A stretch of DNA of 5,404 bases, taken from Clostridiales bacterium. GTDB lineage: Bacteria; Bacillota; Clostridia; Christensenellales; Pumilibacteraceae. The stretch covers positions 1 through 5,404 of the forward strand of contig DQGD01000007.1 in NCBI GenBank assembly GCA_003533505.1, written 5' to 3'. Under the pieces are notes generated by a model. That model saw only the letters and a list, made by a program, of their open reading frames with translations, was not told the origin of the DNA and did no database searches. The position numbers and the translations under genes were made by a program. Numbering within the stretch: the stretch's first letter is position 1; each line of letters starts with the position of its first letter. Positions 1-5,402 of this stretch are shown here, piece after piece.

Positions 1-396
1 ATCGAAAAGCACTTGAAGGTAAAATTGGGCGAGTACGAGCTTGAGGAACTGTCGCCCATCGTCATACAGAAGTATATCACCGAACTTATGCAGTCGGGCA
101 ACCTGACAACCGGAAAGGGGTTAGCGGCTAATTCCGTAAACGGGATTATTACGGTTATTCAGAATTCTCTGAAACTTGCGTATACGCTCGGAGAACTGAA
201 AGAGTACACGACAGACAAAATCAGACGACCGAAAACGAAAGAGAAAGAAGTATCCTGTTTTTCGCTTGCCGAACAGAAGAAGATAGAGCAGGCGGCGTTG
301 TCGAATAATAAACGGAAATTCATCGGAATCGTGATTTGTCTTTATTCGGGTTTGCGTATCGGAGAATTGCTTGCGCTTAGGTGTTCCGAATGTTAG
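1..396 (+). pseudogene. Tyrosine recombinase (phage/ICE integrase) fragment, truncated at both ends
   Basis: The reading frame is open from the first base of the window and stops at 394-396, so the N-terminus lies outside. The 131 visible residues resemble the second half of a SAM-like core-binding domain (ELSPIVIQKYITEL, then LAANSVNGIITVIQNSLKLA) followed by the start of the catalytic domain. The motif YSGLRIGELLALR carries the first catalytic arginine (codon 355-357). In intact integrases this is followed by roughly 150-180 residues with the catalytic Lys, HxxR, His/Trp and Tyr. Here the frame reads CSEC and stops, where relatives usually read W-S-D/E-hydrophobic. All later catalytic residues are therefore missing and the protein cannot recombine DNA. 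The usual start proposed inside the frame (TTG at 13) is not a real start. It is best read as the relic of an integrative element, broken near position 390 where a different gene begins. Confidence 0.85.
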
Positions 397-530
397 AAAA
401 TGTTAAAATGTATTGGCTTTGCTGTCCGAAATGCGGTGGCAAAACAAGAACTCAGATACGACCACATACGGTATTGGAGGACTTTCCGTTATTCTGTCCG
501 AAATGCAAATACACCTGTGTGATACGCTAG
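390..530 (+). CDS. Cysteine-rich KTR-type zinc-ribbon small protein, C-terminus probably lost
   Basis: ATG 390 opens a 46-codon frame ending at TAG 528-530; ATG 408 gives a 40-residue alternative that fits the family's usual start better. The protein reads YWLCCPKCGGKTR, then IRPHTVLEDFPLFCPKCK. This is the hallmark of the small Cys-rich KTR proteins found on conjugative and integrative elements of Bacillota: two CPxC knuckles (CPKC at 426-434 and 498-506), a KTR triad after the first, and an IRxxTxLxxFPLxCPKCK body. The four cysteines should bind one zinc ion. The family's molecular function is not known to me. Relatives generally continue some 20 residues past the second CPKC; here the frame stops after CKYTCVIR, right where CBM20 sequence begins. 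It overlaps the end of the integrase relic by 7 bp in another frame, and no convincing ribosome binding site precedes either ATG, so it may be an unexpressed remnant. Confidence 0.7.
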   Translation: MLENVKMYWLCCPKCGGKTRTQIRPHTVLEDFPLFCPKCKYTCVIR

Positions 531-669
531 CGTGCCCGCGAATACGCAGATAGAGTATAAATTTATCAAAATCGACGGATCGGGTAACGTCATTTGGGAA
601 GGCGGCATGAATCACGTTTACACAACGCCCGCAAGCAATACCGGCGAAATAACGGTTAACTGGCAGTAA
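529..669 (+). pseudogene. 3' remnant of a CBM20 starch-binding domain (tail of a lost amylase-type gene)
   Basis: The frame running through 529-669 has no start codon that would make a sensible protein; an in-frame TGA lies at 520-522. It encodes about 46 residues, including VPANTQIEYKFIKID, GNVIWEGGMNHVYTTP and a final ITVNWQ before TAA. This matches the C-terminal half of family 20 carbohydrate-binding modules: a YKFI strand, a WE.G.N..Y..P segment containing a starch-contacting tryptophan, and a closing V..W strand. CBM20 normally ends secreted amylases and cyclodextrin glucanotransferases. The rest of the domain and the whole catalytic part are absent, replaced upstream by KTR and integrase sequence. 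The simplest reading is that a secreted amylase gene of this starch locus was destroyed by insertion and deletion. A misjoined assembly is the main alternative. Confidence 0.75.
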
Positions 670-702
670 AAAACAAAAGAGAAAATCCGAACGGATTCTC
701 TC
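669..702 (-). terminator. Rho-independent terminator of the LacI-type regulator gene
   Basis: Arms 679-689 and 692-702 pair over 11 positions with a single A/C mismatch, leaving a GTTC tetraloop after the innermost pair opens. On the - strand the hairpin is followed at once by TTTTGTTTTTT (678 down to 668), the U-tract expected of an intrinsic terminator. It begins 5 nt after the regulator's stop codon. Read on the + strand, the downstream side is not T-rich, so it should act mainly in the - direction. Confidence 0.85.
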
Positions 703-707
703 CTCGC

Positions 708-1829
708 TTATTTATCGGGTAACGGTTGAGGGGTTAACCTGAATGTATGAGGTTCTGTTTCTTTTCGCTGTATTGCATATTGAAGCATTTTAACAGCACT
801 TTGTACTTTCAAATCAGAAGGAAGATAAATTGGGGTTAATTGCTCTGAAGGTAATAAAATGTCTTTATCATAACACAATACGGCTGTTTTGTGAGGATTG
901 ATATAAGATAAACAGAATGCGGAAAGAGAAACATCGCTAAAAACAATTGATTCGTCAGGGTGTTGCAACAAGAACTTAATTAAATCCGTATATGTTTGAA
1001 CAACGTAAAGAGTATCGTTTGTCAATGCTCGTTTTAACTTGTTCATATACGGCTGATTTTGGTATTTGCTTGTTATAAATATGAGGTGAGAAGTTTGCAA
1101 TTTCTCTTTTGCGTATTGAATAATTGCGTTAAAATCATCGTATGACTTATAAAAAAGCGAGTCCTTTATCGTCATATCAATGGCAACAATCGGAACATAA
1201 TAGCTCTCTTTTAGTGTATAAAATTGTTCTTCTGTCAGATCGATGCAGAGAATACCATCAATATTTTCCTGTACATGGATTGATTTAGATTCAATAGGAG
1301 ATAAAATTTGCGTGCGGTAATTGTGTTTGAACAAACAGTTTTGAAGTTTGCAAATCAAGTCGAGCGTTTCCGCATTGCGATAAAAGGTATAAGCCCGTTG
1401 GTTAAAATATATGCCGATGACGTTATCGGTTCTGCTATCGGCAGATATTAAGGCTCTTGCAATCGGGGAAGGGGAGTATTGACGCAAATTGCATATCTGT
1501 AAAACCTTTTTTCGGGTTTCATCGCTGATTTTAACATCTTGTCTATTATTGATAATATAGGAAACGGTTGCTTTGGAAACACCGGCTTCTTTTGCAATAT
1601 CGCCTATAGTAACAGGTTTTTTATTCTTTATGCGTTTGCGGTTTGCGCCCTTTTGATAGTTGTATTTTCGGCATAACTCTAAAATCTTTTGTTTTGTATT
1701 TTCGGCCACTTTCTTATCGGTGCGTTGATTGATTACATAAGAAACCGTGGCGGTAGAGACATTCGCCAATTTGGCGATTGTGGCAATGGTAACAGCGCCA
1801 TTTTCAATAAAATCTTTATCGTTTTTCAT
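708..1829 (-). CDS. LacI-family transcriptional regulator with two tandem HTH domains
   Basis: From ATG 1829 this is a 373-residue protein. Two LacI-type helix-turn-helix units lie in tandem: residues about 13-58 (VTIATIAKLANVSTATVSYVIN) and 73-118 (VTIGDIAKEAGVSKATVSYIIN), offset by exactly 60 residues. Family knowledge places specificity residues at the start of the recognition helix; they are T26, A27, Y31 in copy one and K86, A87, Y91 in copy two, so both may read similar half-sites. Only copy two is followed by a hinge-helix motif (YSPSPIARAL, with the minor-groove Leu at 127). Copy one ends in a basic linker rich in K/R (62-71). Residues about 135-360 resemble a shortened, diverged periplasmic-binding-protein-like effector domain (NVIGIYF, IDGILCID, VPIVAIDM). 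The frame extends upstream to TTG 1856, but that codon lies inside the promoter spacer, so ATG 1829 is preferred. It diverges from the starch operon it probably represses; the ligand is likely a maltodextrin (inference). Confidence 0.9.
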   Translation of the reverse strand: MKNDKDFIENGAVTIATIAKLANVSTATVSYVINQRTDKKVAENTKQKILELCRKYNYQKGANRKRIKNKKPVTIGDIAKEAGVSKATVSYIINNRQDVKISDETRKKVLQICNLRQYSPSPIARALISADSRTDNVIGIYFNQRAYTFYRNAETLDLICKLQNCLFKHNYRTQILSPIESKSIHVQENIDGILCIDLTEEQFYTLKESYYVPIVAIDMTIKDSLFYKSYDDFNAIIQYAKEKLQTSHLIFITSKYQNQPYMNKLKRALTNDTLYVVQTYTDLIKFLLQHPDESIVFSDVSLSAFCLSYINPHKTAVLCYDKDILLPSEQLTPIYLPSDLKVQSAVKMLQYAIQRKETEPHTFRLTPQPLPDK

Positions 1830-1835
1830 GGCTAT

Positions 1836-1864
1836 ATCATACTCTAAAAAGTCCAAGTTGTCAA
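1836..1864 (-). promoter_or_regulatory. Sigma-A promoter of the LacI-type gene, predicting a leaderless mRNA
   Basis: On the - strand, TTGACA (1864-1859), a 17-bp spacer and TATGAT (1841-1836) form a near-consensus promoter. Seven bases past the -10 is position 1829, the A of the ATG, so the transcript should begin at or within a base or two of the start codon and have no ribosome binding site. Operator O1 lies 10 bp upstream of the -35. Confidence 0.75.
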
Positions 1865-1874
1865 TACAATTTTA

Positions 1875-1890
1875 ATTTAATCGGTTAAAT
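1875..1890. promoter_or_regulatory. Operator O1, LacI-type palindrome
   Basis: ATTTAATCGGTTAAAT is a 16-bp palindrome centred on CG with 14 of 16 positions symmetric, the usual LacI/CcpA operator format. It lies 10 bp upstream of the regulator's -35 and about 83 bp upstream of the lipoprotein start site. It could serve autoregulation or DNA looping to O2/O3; its centre is 87 bp from that of O2. Binding by the adjacent regulator is inferred. Confidence 0.7.
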
Positions 1891-1931
1891 AAAAAAATTT
1901 CAGAAATTTATCATTTTTTTTAAAAAGGGTA

Positions 1932-1959
1932 TTGACAAATACAAAATCTGTGTTATAAT
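1932..1959 (+). promoter_or_regulatory. Strong sigma-A promoter of the lipoprotein-GH13 operon
   Basis: TTGACA (1932-1937), a 16-bp spacer and TATAAT (1954-1959) match both consensus hexamers perfectly, and TG at 1951-1952 adds an extended -10. Upstream, 1905-1927 is almost pure A/T with T- and A-tracts, resembling an UP element. The start site is expected near 1966, inside operator O2, leaving a leader of about 55 nt. So strong a core promoter, with an operator on its start site, points to repression as the main control. Confidence 0.9.
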
Positions 1960-1961
1960 TT

Positions 1962-1990
1962 ACTTAACCGATTAGATAAATCGGATTAAA
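1962..1990. promoter_or_regulatory. Composite operator O2/O3 over the transcription start
   Basis: O2 is ACTTAACCGATTAGAT (1962-1977), containing the exact inverted copy of O1's 11-bp core. O3 is GATAAATCGGATTAAA (1975-1990), containing AATC-G-GATT. Their CG centres are 13 bp apart, so they overlap slightly, and CCGATT (1968-1973) and AATCGG (1979-1984) form an inverted pair around a 5-bp spacer. The array covers the predicted start at about 1966 and would block initiation when bound. Three or four half-sites in about 30 bp is more than an ordinary LacI dimer needs and may match the two DNA-binding domains per subunit of the neighbouring regulator. Confidence 0.65.
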
Positions 1991-2002
1991 TTAAATTTTT
2001 TT

Positions 2003-2010
2003 AAAGGAGG
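2003..2010 (+). promoter_or_regulatory. Ribosome binding site of the lipoprotein gene
   Basis: AAAGGAGG is a near-perfect Shine-Dalgarno sequence ending 10 nt before ATG 2021, which fixes that start. Confidence 0.9.
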
Positions 2011-2020
2011 ACAGATTTCT

Positions 2021-3691
2021 ATGTTGAAATCAAAGCTAAGGAAAGTTACGGTCATATTGACAATCATAATGCTCATGACTTTAACTTTGGGGTTGGTCAC
2101 CGCATGCGGAGGGAATCCTTCGGATTCTACTACATCTTATAAGGTGACCTTTTATGACGGTACTACCGTGATTACAACGGAAACAGTAAAAGAGGGAAAG
2201 AAAATCGAGAACTTTATCCCTGCGGATAAGGGGTATAGCAAGGAAGGTTACGCCTTTAACGGTTGGTTTGCCACCTCGGATTTTACGCATGACTGGAGTT
2301 TTGATACAGCCATAACGAAAGACACCAATGTGTATTCGCAATGGCGGTCGGATAAACAGGACACCCGTCAATGGACGATTGCGGGCAGTTCTTCAGCCGG
2401 CGGCCCTTTGGCGGAGATCGGATGGAACGGCGGCTCGATTGTGGGGAAAAATATTCTTACGAAAACAGAAGGAAAAAACGAGTTCAAAATCACTTTGAAC
2501 CTGTATAAAGGGGATCAGTTCCAATTCTGTATTCAGGACGCAGAGGGCAACTGGAATACCAACGACGCTGAAGGCGGCGGCGCGCGCGGCGGTCAGTATC
2601 TGGAAGAAAACGAGTATATGGCAGCGCCCGGTACCGGTCTTGGCGACGGTCAGGTAAATATTACGGTAAACGTGAGTGGCAATTATACTCTTACTTTGAC
2701 GACGGATGCGGATGATAAGAATGTCGGCGCTATTACGGTTGTTCGCAACGGAGACGCCCCGGCTGTTACGATTGACAGATCGGATTATACTTGGTATATC
2801 TATGGTAATTCCAAAGCTACGACAACAACAGAATCTGTATTGTCGGGTACGAATTGGGGTGCAGAAGTAGATAAGTTGCAGTATTCTCCCTACGAGATGT
2901 TCAAGATTTCCGATAACGAAGCAGACGGAACGGGAACGTGGATGCAAACGTGGACGTTGGCAGAAGGCGATGAGTTCCTGTTGGCTTATTGCACGCTGAA
3001 AGAGGAAGGCGGCATCAGAGCAGAAGACGGAACGATGTTCTACTATACGAATATTACCGAATTCAACGGTGACAATGCGTGCTTCAAAAAATCGGACGGT
3101 ATGGGCAGTAACATCGTTGTGGTAAAGGGCGGAACTTATACTTTTACTTTAACGGTTACTTTGGACACTACGACCAATACTTTGAAAGGAGCTATTGAAG
3201 TAGATAAAACTTCCGATATTCTTGTTTCGGATCAGACATGGAAAGTTTTAGGCGGGCGTTTGTCGTATGCGGATGCGACAAAAGAAACGGTCGGTAATCT
3301 CAAAATAGAAGAGTCTGCATATAACAGCAAAACGTCGGTCTTTAAGGATAACAACTTCGGAGTCGGTTCGACGGTTCAAAAATTGGAAAAAGTTGCTACG
3401 CCGGCCGAAGGAATGGCTCAAGTATATACAATTACGTTAAATCTTGTTGAAGGGGATTACTTCTATCTCTGTATTCCGGTTGCTGTTCATGCACCGTATC
3501 GTCCCGATACATACTACACTCCGGGATATACTTCTAAATTGGCAAAAGCAGCTGATTTGACTGAAGGTATAACGGATACTTGGGGATGGGGCGGCAATTT
3601 CCTTTGCACAAAAGCCGGAAGTTATACATTTAAGGTATCTGTATCTACGAGCGGTGCTCTTTCGCTTTCAGTAACGGCGGCAACAAAGTAA
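2021..3691 (+). CDS. Multi-domain surface lipoprotein, candidate starch/maltodextrin-binding protein
   Basis: This 556-residue protein begins with a signal peptide (basic KSKLRK, then a hydrophobic core at about 9-26) and a lipobox VTAC, so Cys29 is the probable lipidated residue and the mature protein is anchored outside the membrane. Residues about 40-108 match one InlB B-repeat/Listeria-Bacteroides repeat (YKVTFYDG, GYAFNGW, NVYSQW), a cell-surface beta module. The rest is three diverged repeats starting near W118, W258 and W407. Each has W-x-[IV]-x-G, then a strand ending GD-x-F with a nearby Cys (GD 164, 316, 478; Cys 170, 324, 484), and 55-56 residues later G-x-Y (220, 371, 533). These are beta-rich and aromatic (for example WGWGGN at 521-526), as in carbohydrate-binding modules, and vaguely recall SusE/SusF-type domains; I cannot assign a named family. 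No catalytic motif is seen. Co-transcription with a GH13 enzyme and a LacI-type regulator supports glucan binding (inference). It could instead bind another ligand or be structural. Confidence 0.85.
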   Translation: MLKSKLRKVTVILTIIMLMTLTLGLVTACGGNPSDSTTSYKVTFYDGTTVITTETVKEGKKIENFIPADKGYSKEGYAFNGWFATSDFTHDWSFDTAITKDTNVYSQWRSDKQDTRQWTIAGSSSAGGPLAEIGWNGGSIVGKNILTKTEGKNEFKITLNLYKGDQFQFCIQDAEGNWNTNDAEGGGARGGQYLEENEYMAAPGTGLGDGQVNITVNVSGNYTLTLTTDADDKNVGAITVVRNGDAPAVTIDRSDYTWYIYGNSKATTTTESVLSGTNWGAEVDKLQYSPYEMFKISDNEADGTGTWMQTWTLAEGDEFLLAYCTLKEEGGIRAEDGTMFYYTNITEFNGDNACFKKSDGMGSNIVVVKGGTYTFTLTVTLDTTTNTLKGAIEVDKTSDILVSDQTWKVLGGRLSYADATKETVGNLKIEESAYNSKTSVFKDNNFGVGSTVQKLEKVATPAEGMAQVYTITLNLVEGDYFYLCIPVAVHAPYRPDTYYTPGYTSKLAKAADLTEGITDTWGWGGNFLCTKAGSYTFKVSVSTSGALSLSVTAATK

Positions 3692-3702
3692 AGTCGGATG
3701 GT

Positions 3703-3737
3703 TATTGGGGACGGTAAAGTAATTTGCCGTCCCAATA
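3703..3737 (+). other. Intercistronic hairpin with a GUAA (GNRA) tetraloop
   Basis: Arms 3703-3718 and 3723-3737 pair over 15 bp, including one G-U pair and one bulged G (3710), capped by GTAA, a GNRA-class tetraloop in RNA. No T-run follows, so it is not a standard terminator. Placed between an abundant-type surface protein gene and an enzyme gene, it may protect the upstream mRNA from 3' decay or partly attenuate the downstream gene. It starts 12 nt after the lipoprotein stop and ends 9 nt before the GH13 ribosome binding site. Confidence 0.75.
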
Positions 3738-3746
3738 TAACTAAAT

Positions 3747-3752
3747 AAGGAG
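3747..3752 (+). promoter_or_regulatory. Ribosome binding site of the GH13 gene
   Basis: AAGGAG lies 6 nt before ATG 3759 and fixes that start, which also gives the full N-terminal domain. It is unpaired in the upstream hairpin. Confidence 0.85.
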
Positions 3753-3758
3753 AAACAG

Positions 3759-5402
3759 ATGAATAAGGCGGCTATATTACATGTTCCGAAATCTCAATAT
3801 TCTTTTGCATACGGTAAGAAAGAACTCCGTATTCGTTTAAGGGCCGCAAAGTCTGAACTTGATAAAGTTGAAATTATTTATGCAGTAAAATACGACTGGT
3901 TAAAAGACAGAAAGACAAAAGTAATGCAAAATAGTTATTCGGACGCGCTCTATGATTACTATACGGTTTCGCTTGATGTGCCGGACTCGCGGATTGGTTA
4001 TATATTTTTGTTGCAAAGCGGGGAGGAAAAATATTATTATTCGGAAGAAGGTTTGACGGTTGATTATAACCACGAAAAAAGTTATTATAACTTTTTTCAA
4101 TATCCTTATATCAATAAAATAGATTTACACAATAAAGTTGCGTGGTGCGATAAAAGCGTTTTTTATCAGATATTCGTAGATCGGTTCCATATCGGAAAAA
4201 CGAAAAAAAATACGGATTATATAAATAAAAAGTGGGGGGAACTTCCCGAACCGAAAGGTTTTTTCGGGGGTGATATAAAAGGCATTACCGAAAAATTGGA
4301 TTACTTAAATGATTTGGGTATCAATGCAATATATTTAACACCGATTTTTCAATCACCGAGCAATCATAAATACGATACAATCGATTATGAAACGGTAGAT
4401 GAAATGTTCGGCACGAATAGCGACTTAAAGGAATTGGTTGAAAACGCGCACCAAAAGGGAATTAAAATTTTATTGGACGCCGTCTTTAATCATTGCAGCT
4501 ATTTATGCAAGCAGTTTCAGGATGTTTTGATAAAAGGCAAACAGTCCGAGTATTACGATTGGTTTATCATTCACGGCGATAGACCGGACTTGGACAATAT
4601 GAATTATGAATGTTTTGCGGCTTGCAACTATATGCCCAAATGGAATACTAATAACAATGAGGTGCAAAACTTTTTACTTCATATAGCGGTAAAATGGATA
4701 AAAGAGTACGGTATAGACGGGTGGCGGTTGGATGTAGCAGACGAAGTATCGCACGATTTTTGGCGGAACTTCCGAAAAGCAGTAAAGAACGAAAAGCCCG
4801 ATGCAATGATAATCGGCGAAAACTGGCACGACGCTTTTCCGTGGCTGCAAGGCGATCAGTTTGATTCTATAATGAATTACTCGTTTACGAAAGCCTGTCT
4901 TGATTATTTTGCATTCGGCAAATATTCGGCAAAACAATTCTGCGATAGGTTATCGGAAATCCTGATGCGGAATACGGATCAGGTAAACGAAATGATGCTG
5001 AATCTTTTAGACAGTCACGATACGGAAAGATTTTTAACCAACGCGGGCGAAAATAAATCAAAATTGAAATGCGCTCTTGCAGTTATGTTTTTCTTTGTCG
5101 GTATGCCGTGTATCTATTACGGAACGGAAATCGGTATGACCGGGGGATATGATCCCGATTCCCGACGGACGTTTGACTGGAATGAAAATCATTGGGATAA
5201 GGATTTATTCCAAACAATCAAGGAACTGATACAACTCCGGAAAGAAAAAATCAAAGGCAAACTTCGTATGTTTACGGAAGGCGAACTTTTTGTAATTGAA
5301 AGAGAAAAGATTTTTTTAGCCGTAAACAATACAAAAGATACGCTAAAATATGGTAAAATAATTTTAGAACCGTATTCTTATAAAATTATATATGAGAGGT
5401 AA
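3759..5402 (+). CDS. Cytosolic GH13 alpha-glucan hydrolase (neopullulanase/cyclomaltodextrinase/maltogenic amylase type)
   Basis: The protein has 547 residues and no signal peptide, so it should act in the cytosol on imported maltodextrins or cyclodextrins, cleaving alpha-1,4 (and perhaps alpha-1,6) bonds. Residues about 1-115 resemble the CBM34-type N-terminal domain of this subfamily (SQYSFAYGKKELRIRLRAAK, YAVKYDWL). The TIM barrel starts near V134 (VFYQIFVDRF) and holds the four conserved GH13 regions: DAVFNH (240-245), GWRLDVADE with nucleophile D325, IGENW with acid/base E354, and LLDSHDTERF with transition-state stabiliser D421. TPIFQSPSNHKYDT and MPKWN (292-296) resemble GH13_20 signatures; the latter is usually MPKLN, so W295 is a variant at the fifth conserved region. 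The C-terminal beta domain (about 475-547) is short, making the protein slightly smaller than the usual 580 or so. It follows the lipoprotein by 67 bp with no visible promoter, so it is probably in the same operon. The exact substrate among the subfamily's three named activities cannot be told from sequence. Confidence 0.93.
   Translation: MNKAAILHVPKSQYSFAYGKKELRIRLRAAKSELDKVEIIYAVKYDWLKDRKTKVMQNSYSDALYDYYTVSLDVPDSRIGYIFLLQSGEEKYYYSEEGLTVDYNHEKSYYNFFQYPYINKIDLHNKVAWCDKSVFYQIFVDRFHIGKTKKNTDYINKKWGELPEPKGFFGGDIKGITEKLDYLNDLGINAIYLTPIFQSPSNHKYDTIDYETVDEMFGTNSDLKELVENAHQKGIKILLDAVFNHCSYLCKQFQDVLIKGKQSEYYDWFIIHGDRPDLDNMNYECFAACNYMPKWNTNNNEVQNFLLHIAVKWIKEYGIDGWRLDVADEVSHDFWRNFRKAVKNEKPDAMIIGENWHDAFPWLQGDQFDSIMNYSFTKACLDYFAFGKYSAKQFCDRLSEILMRNTDQVNEMMLNLLDSHDTERFLTNAGENKSKLKCALAVMFFFVGMPCIYYGTEIGMTGGYDPDSRRTFDWNENHWDKDLFQTIKELIQLRKEKIKGKLRMFTEGELFVIEREKIFLAVNNTKDTLKYGKIILEPYSYKIIYER

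Larger units (their letters stand above)
1871..1995. repeat. Inverted repeats bracketing the divergent promoter region
   Basis: The 12-mer TTTAATTTAATC at 1871-1882 recurs exactly in inverted orientation at 1984-1995. A second exact 11-bp inverted pair is nested partly inside it: TAATCGGTTAA at 1878-1888 and TTAACCGATTA at 1964-1974. Both left arms converge on operator O1, while the two right arms fall on O3 and O2. The arms are too far apart for a local hairpin, so duplicated protein-binding sites explain them better than an RNA structure. The region is AT-rich, which makes some short matches expected, but the shared ATCGG core is not AT-rich. Confidence 0.7.

Noticed and set aside
403..615. 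70-residue open frame on the - strand
   Set aside because: It lies antisense to the KTR gene and the CBM20 remnant, which both show clear family motifs, and it resembles no protein I recognise.
1..700. CRISPR array or attachment-site repeats near the integrase relic
   Set aside because: The only repeats seen are short, such as the two TGTCCGAAATGC copies that encode the CPKC knuckles; there is no regular repeat-spacer pattern and no tRNA gene.
1830..1856. Upstream TTG 1856 as the regulator's start, adding nine residues
   Set aside because: The extension falls between the -35 and -10 boxes of the gene's own promoter, has no ribosome binding site, and precedes an ordinary-looking N-terminus at ATG 1829.
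1966..2020. Riboswitch in the lipoprotein leader
   Set aside because: The predicted leader is only about 55 nt, is AT-rich and is occupied by operator sequence; no aptamer-like pairing or terminator is visible.
2393..2947. 184-residue open frame on the - strand
   Set aside because: It is antisense to the lipoprotein gene; the many Arg, Ile and Cys residues are typical of a reverse-frame shadow, and no ribosome binding site or promoter precedes it.
3692..3758. Intrinsic terminator or separate promoter between the lipoprotein and GH13 genes
   Set aside because: The hairpin has no following T-run, and no -35/-10 pair is visible in the gap, so co-transcription is more likely.
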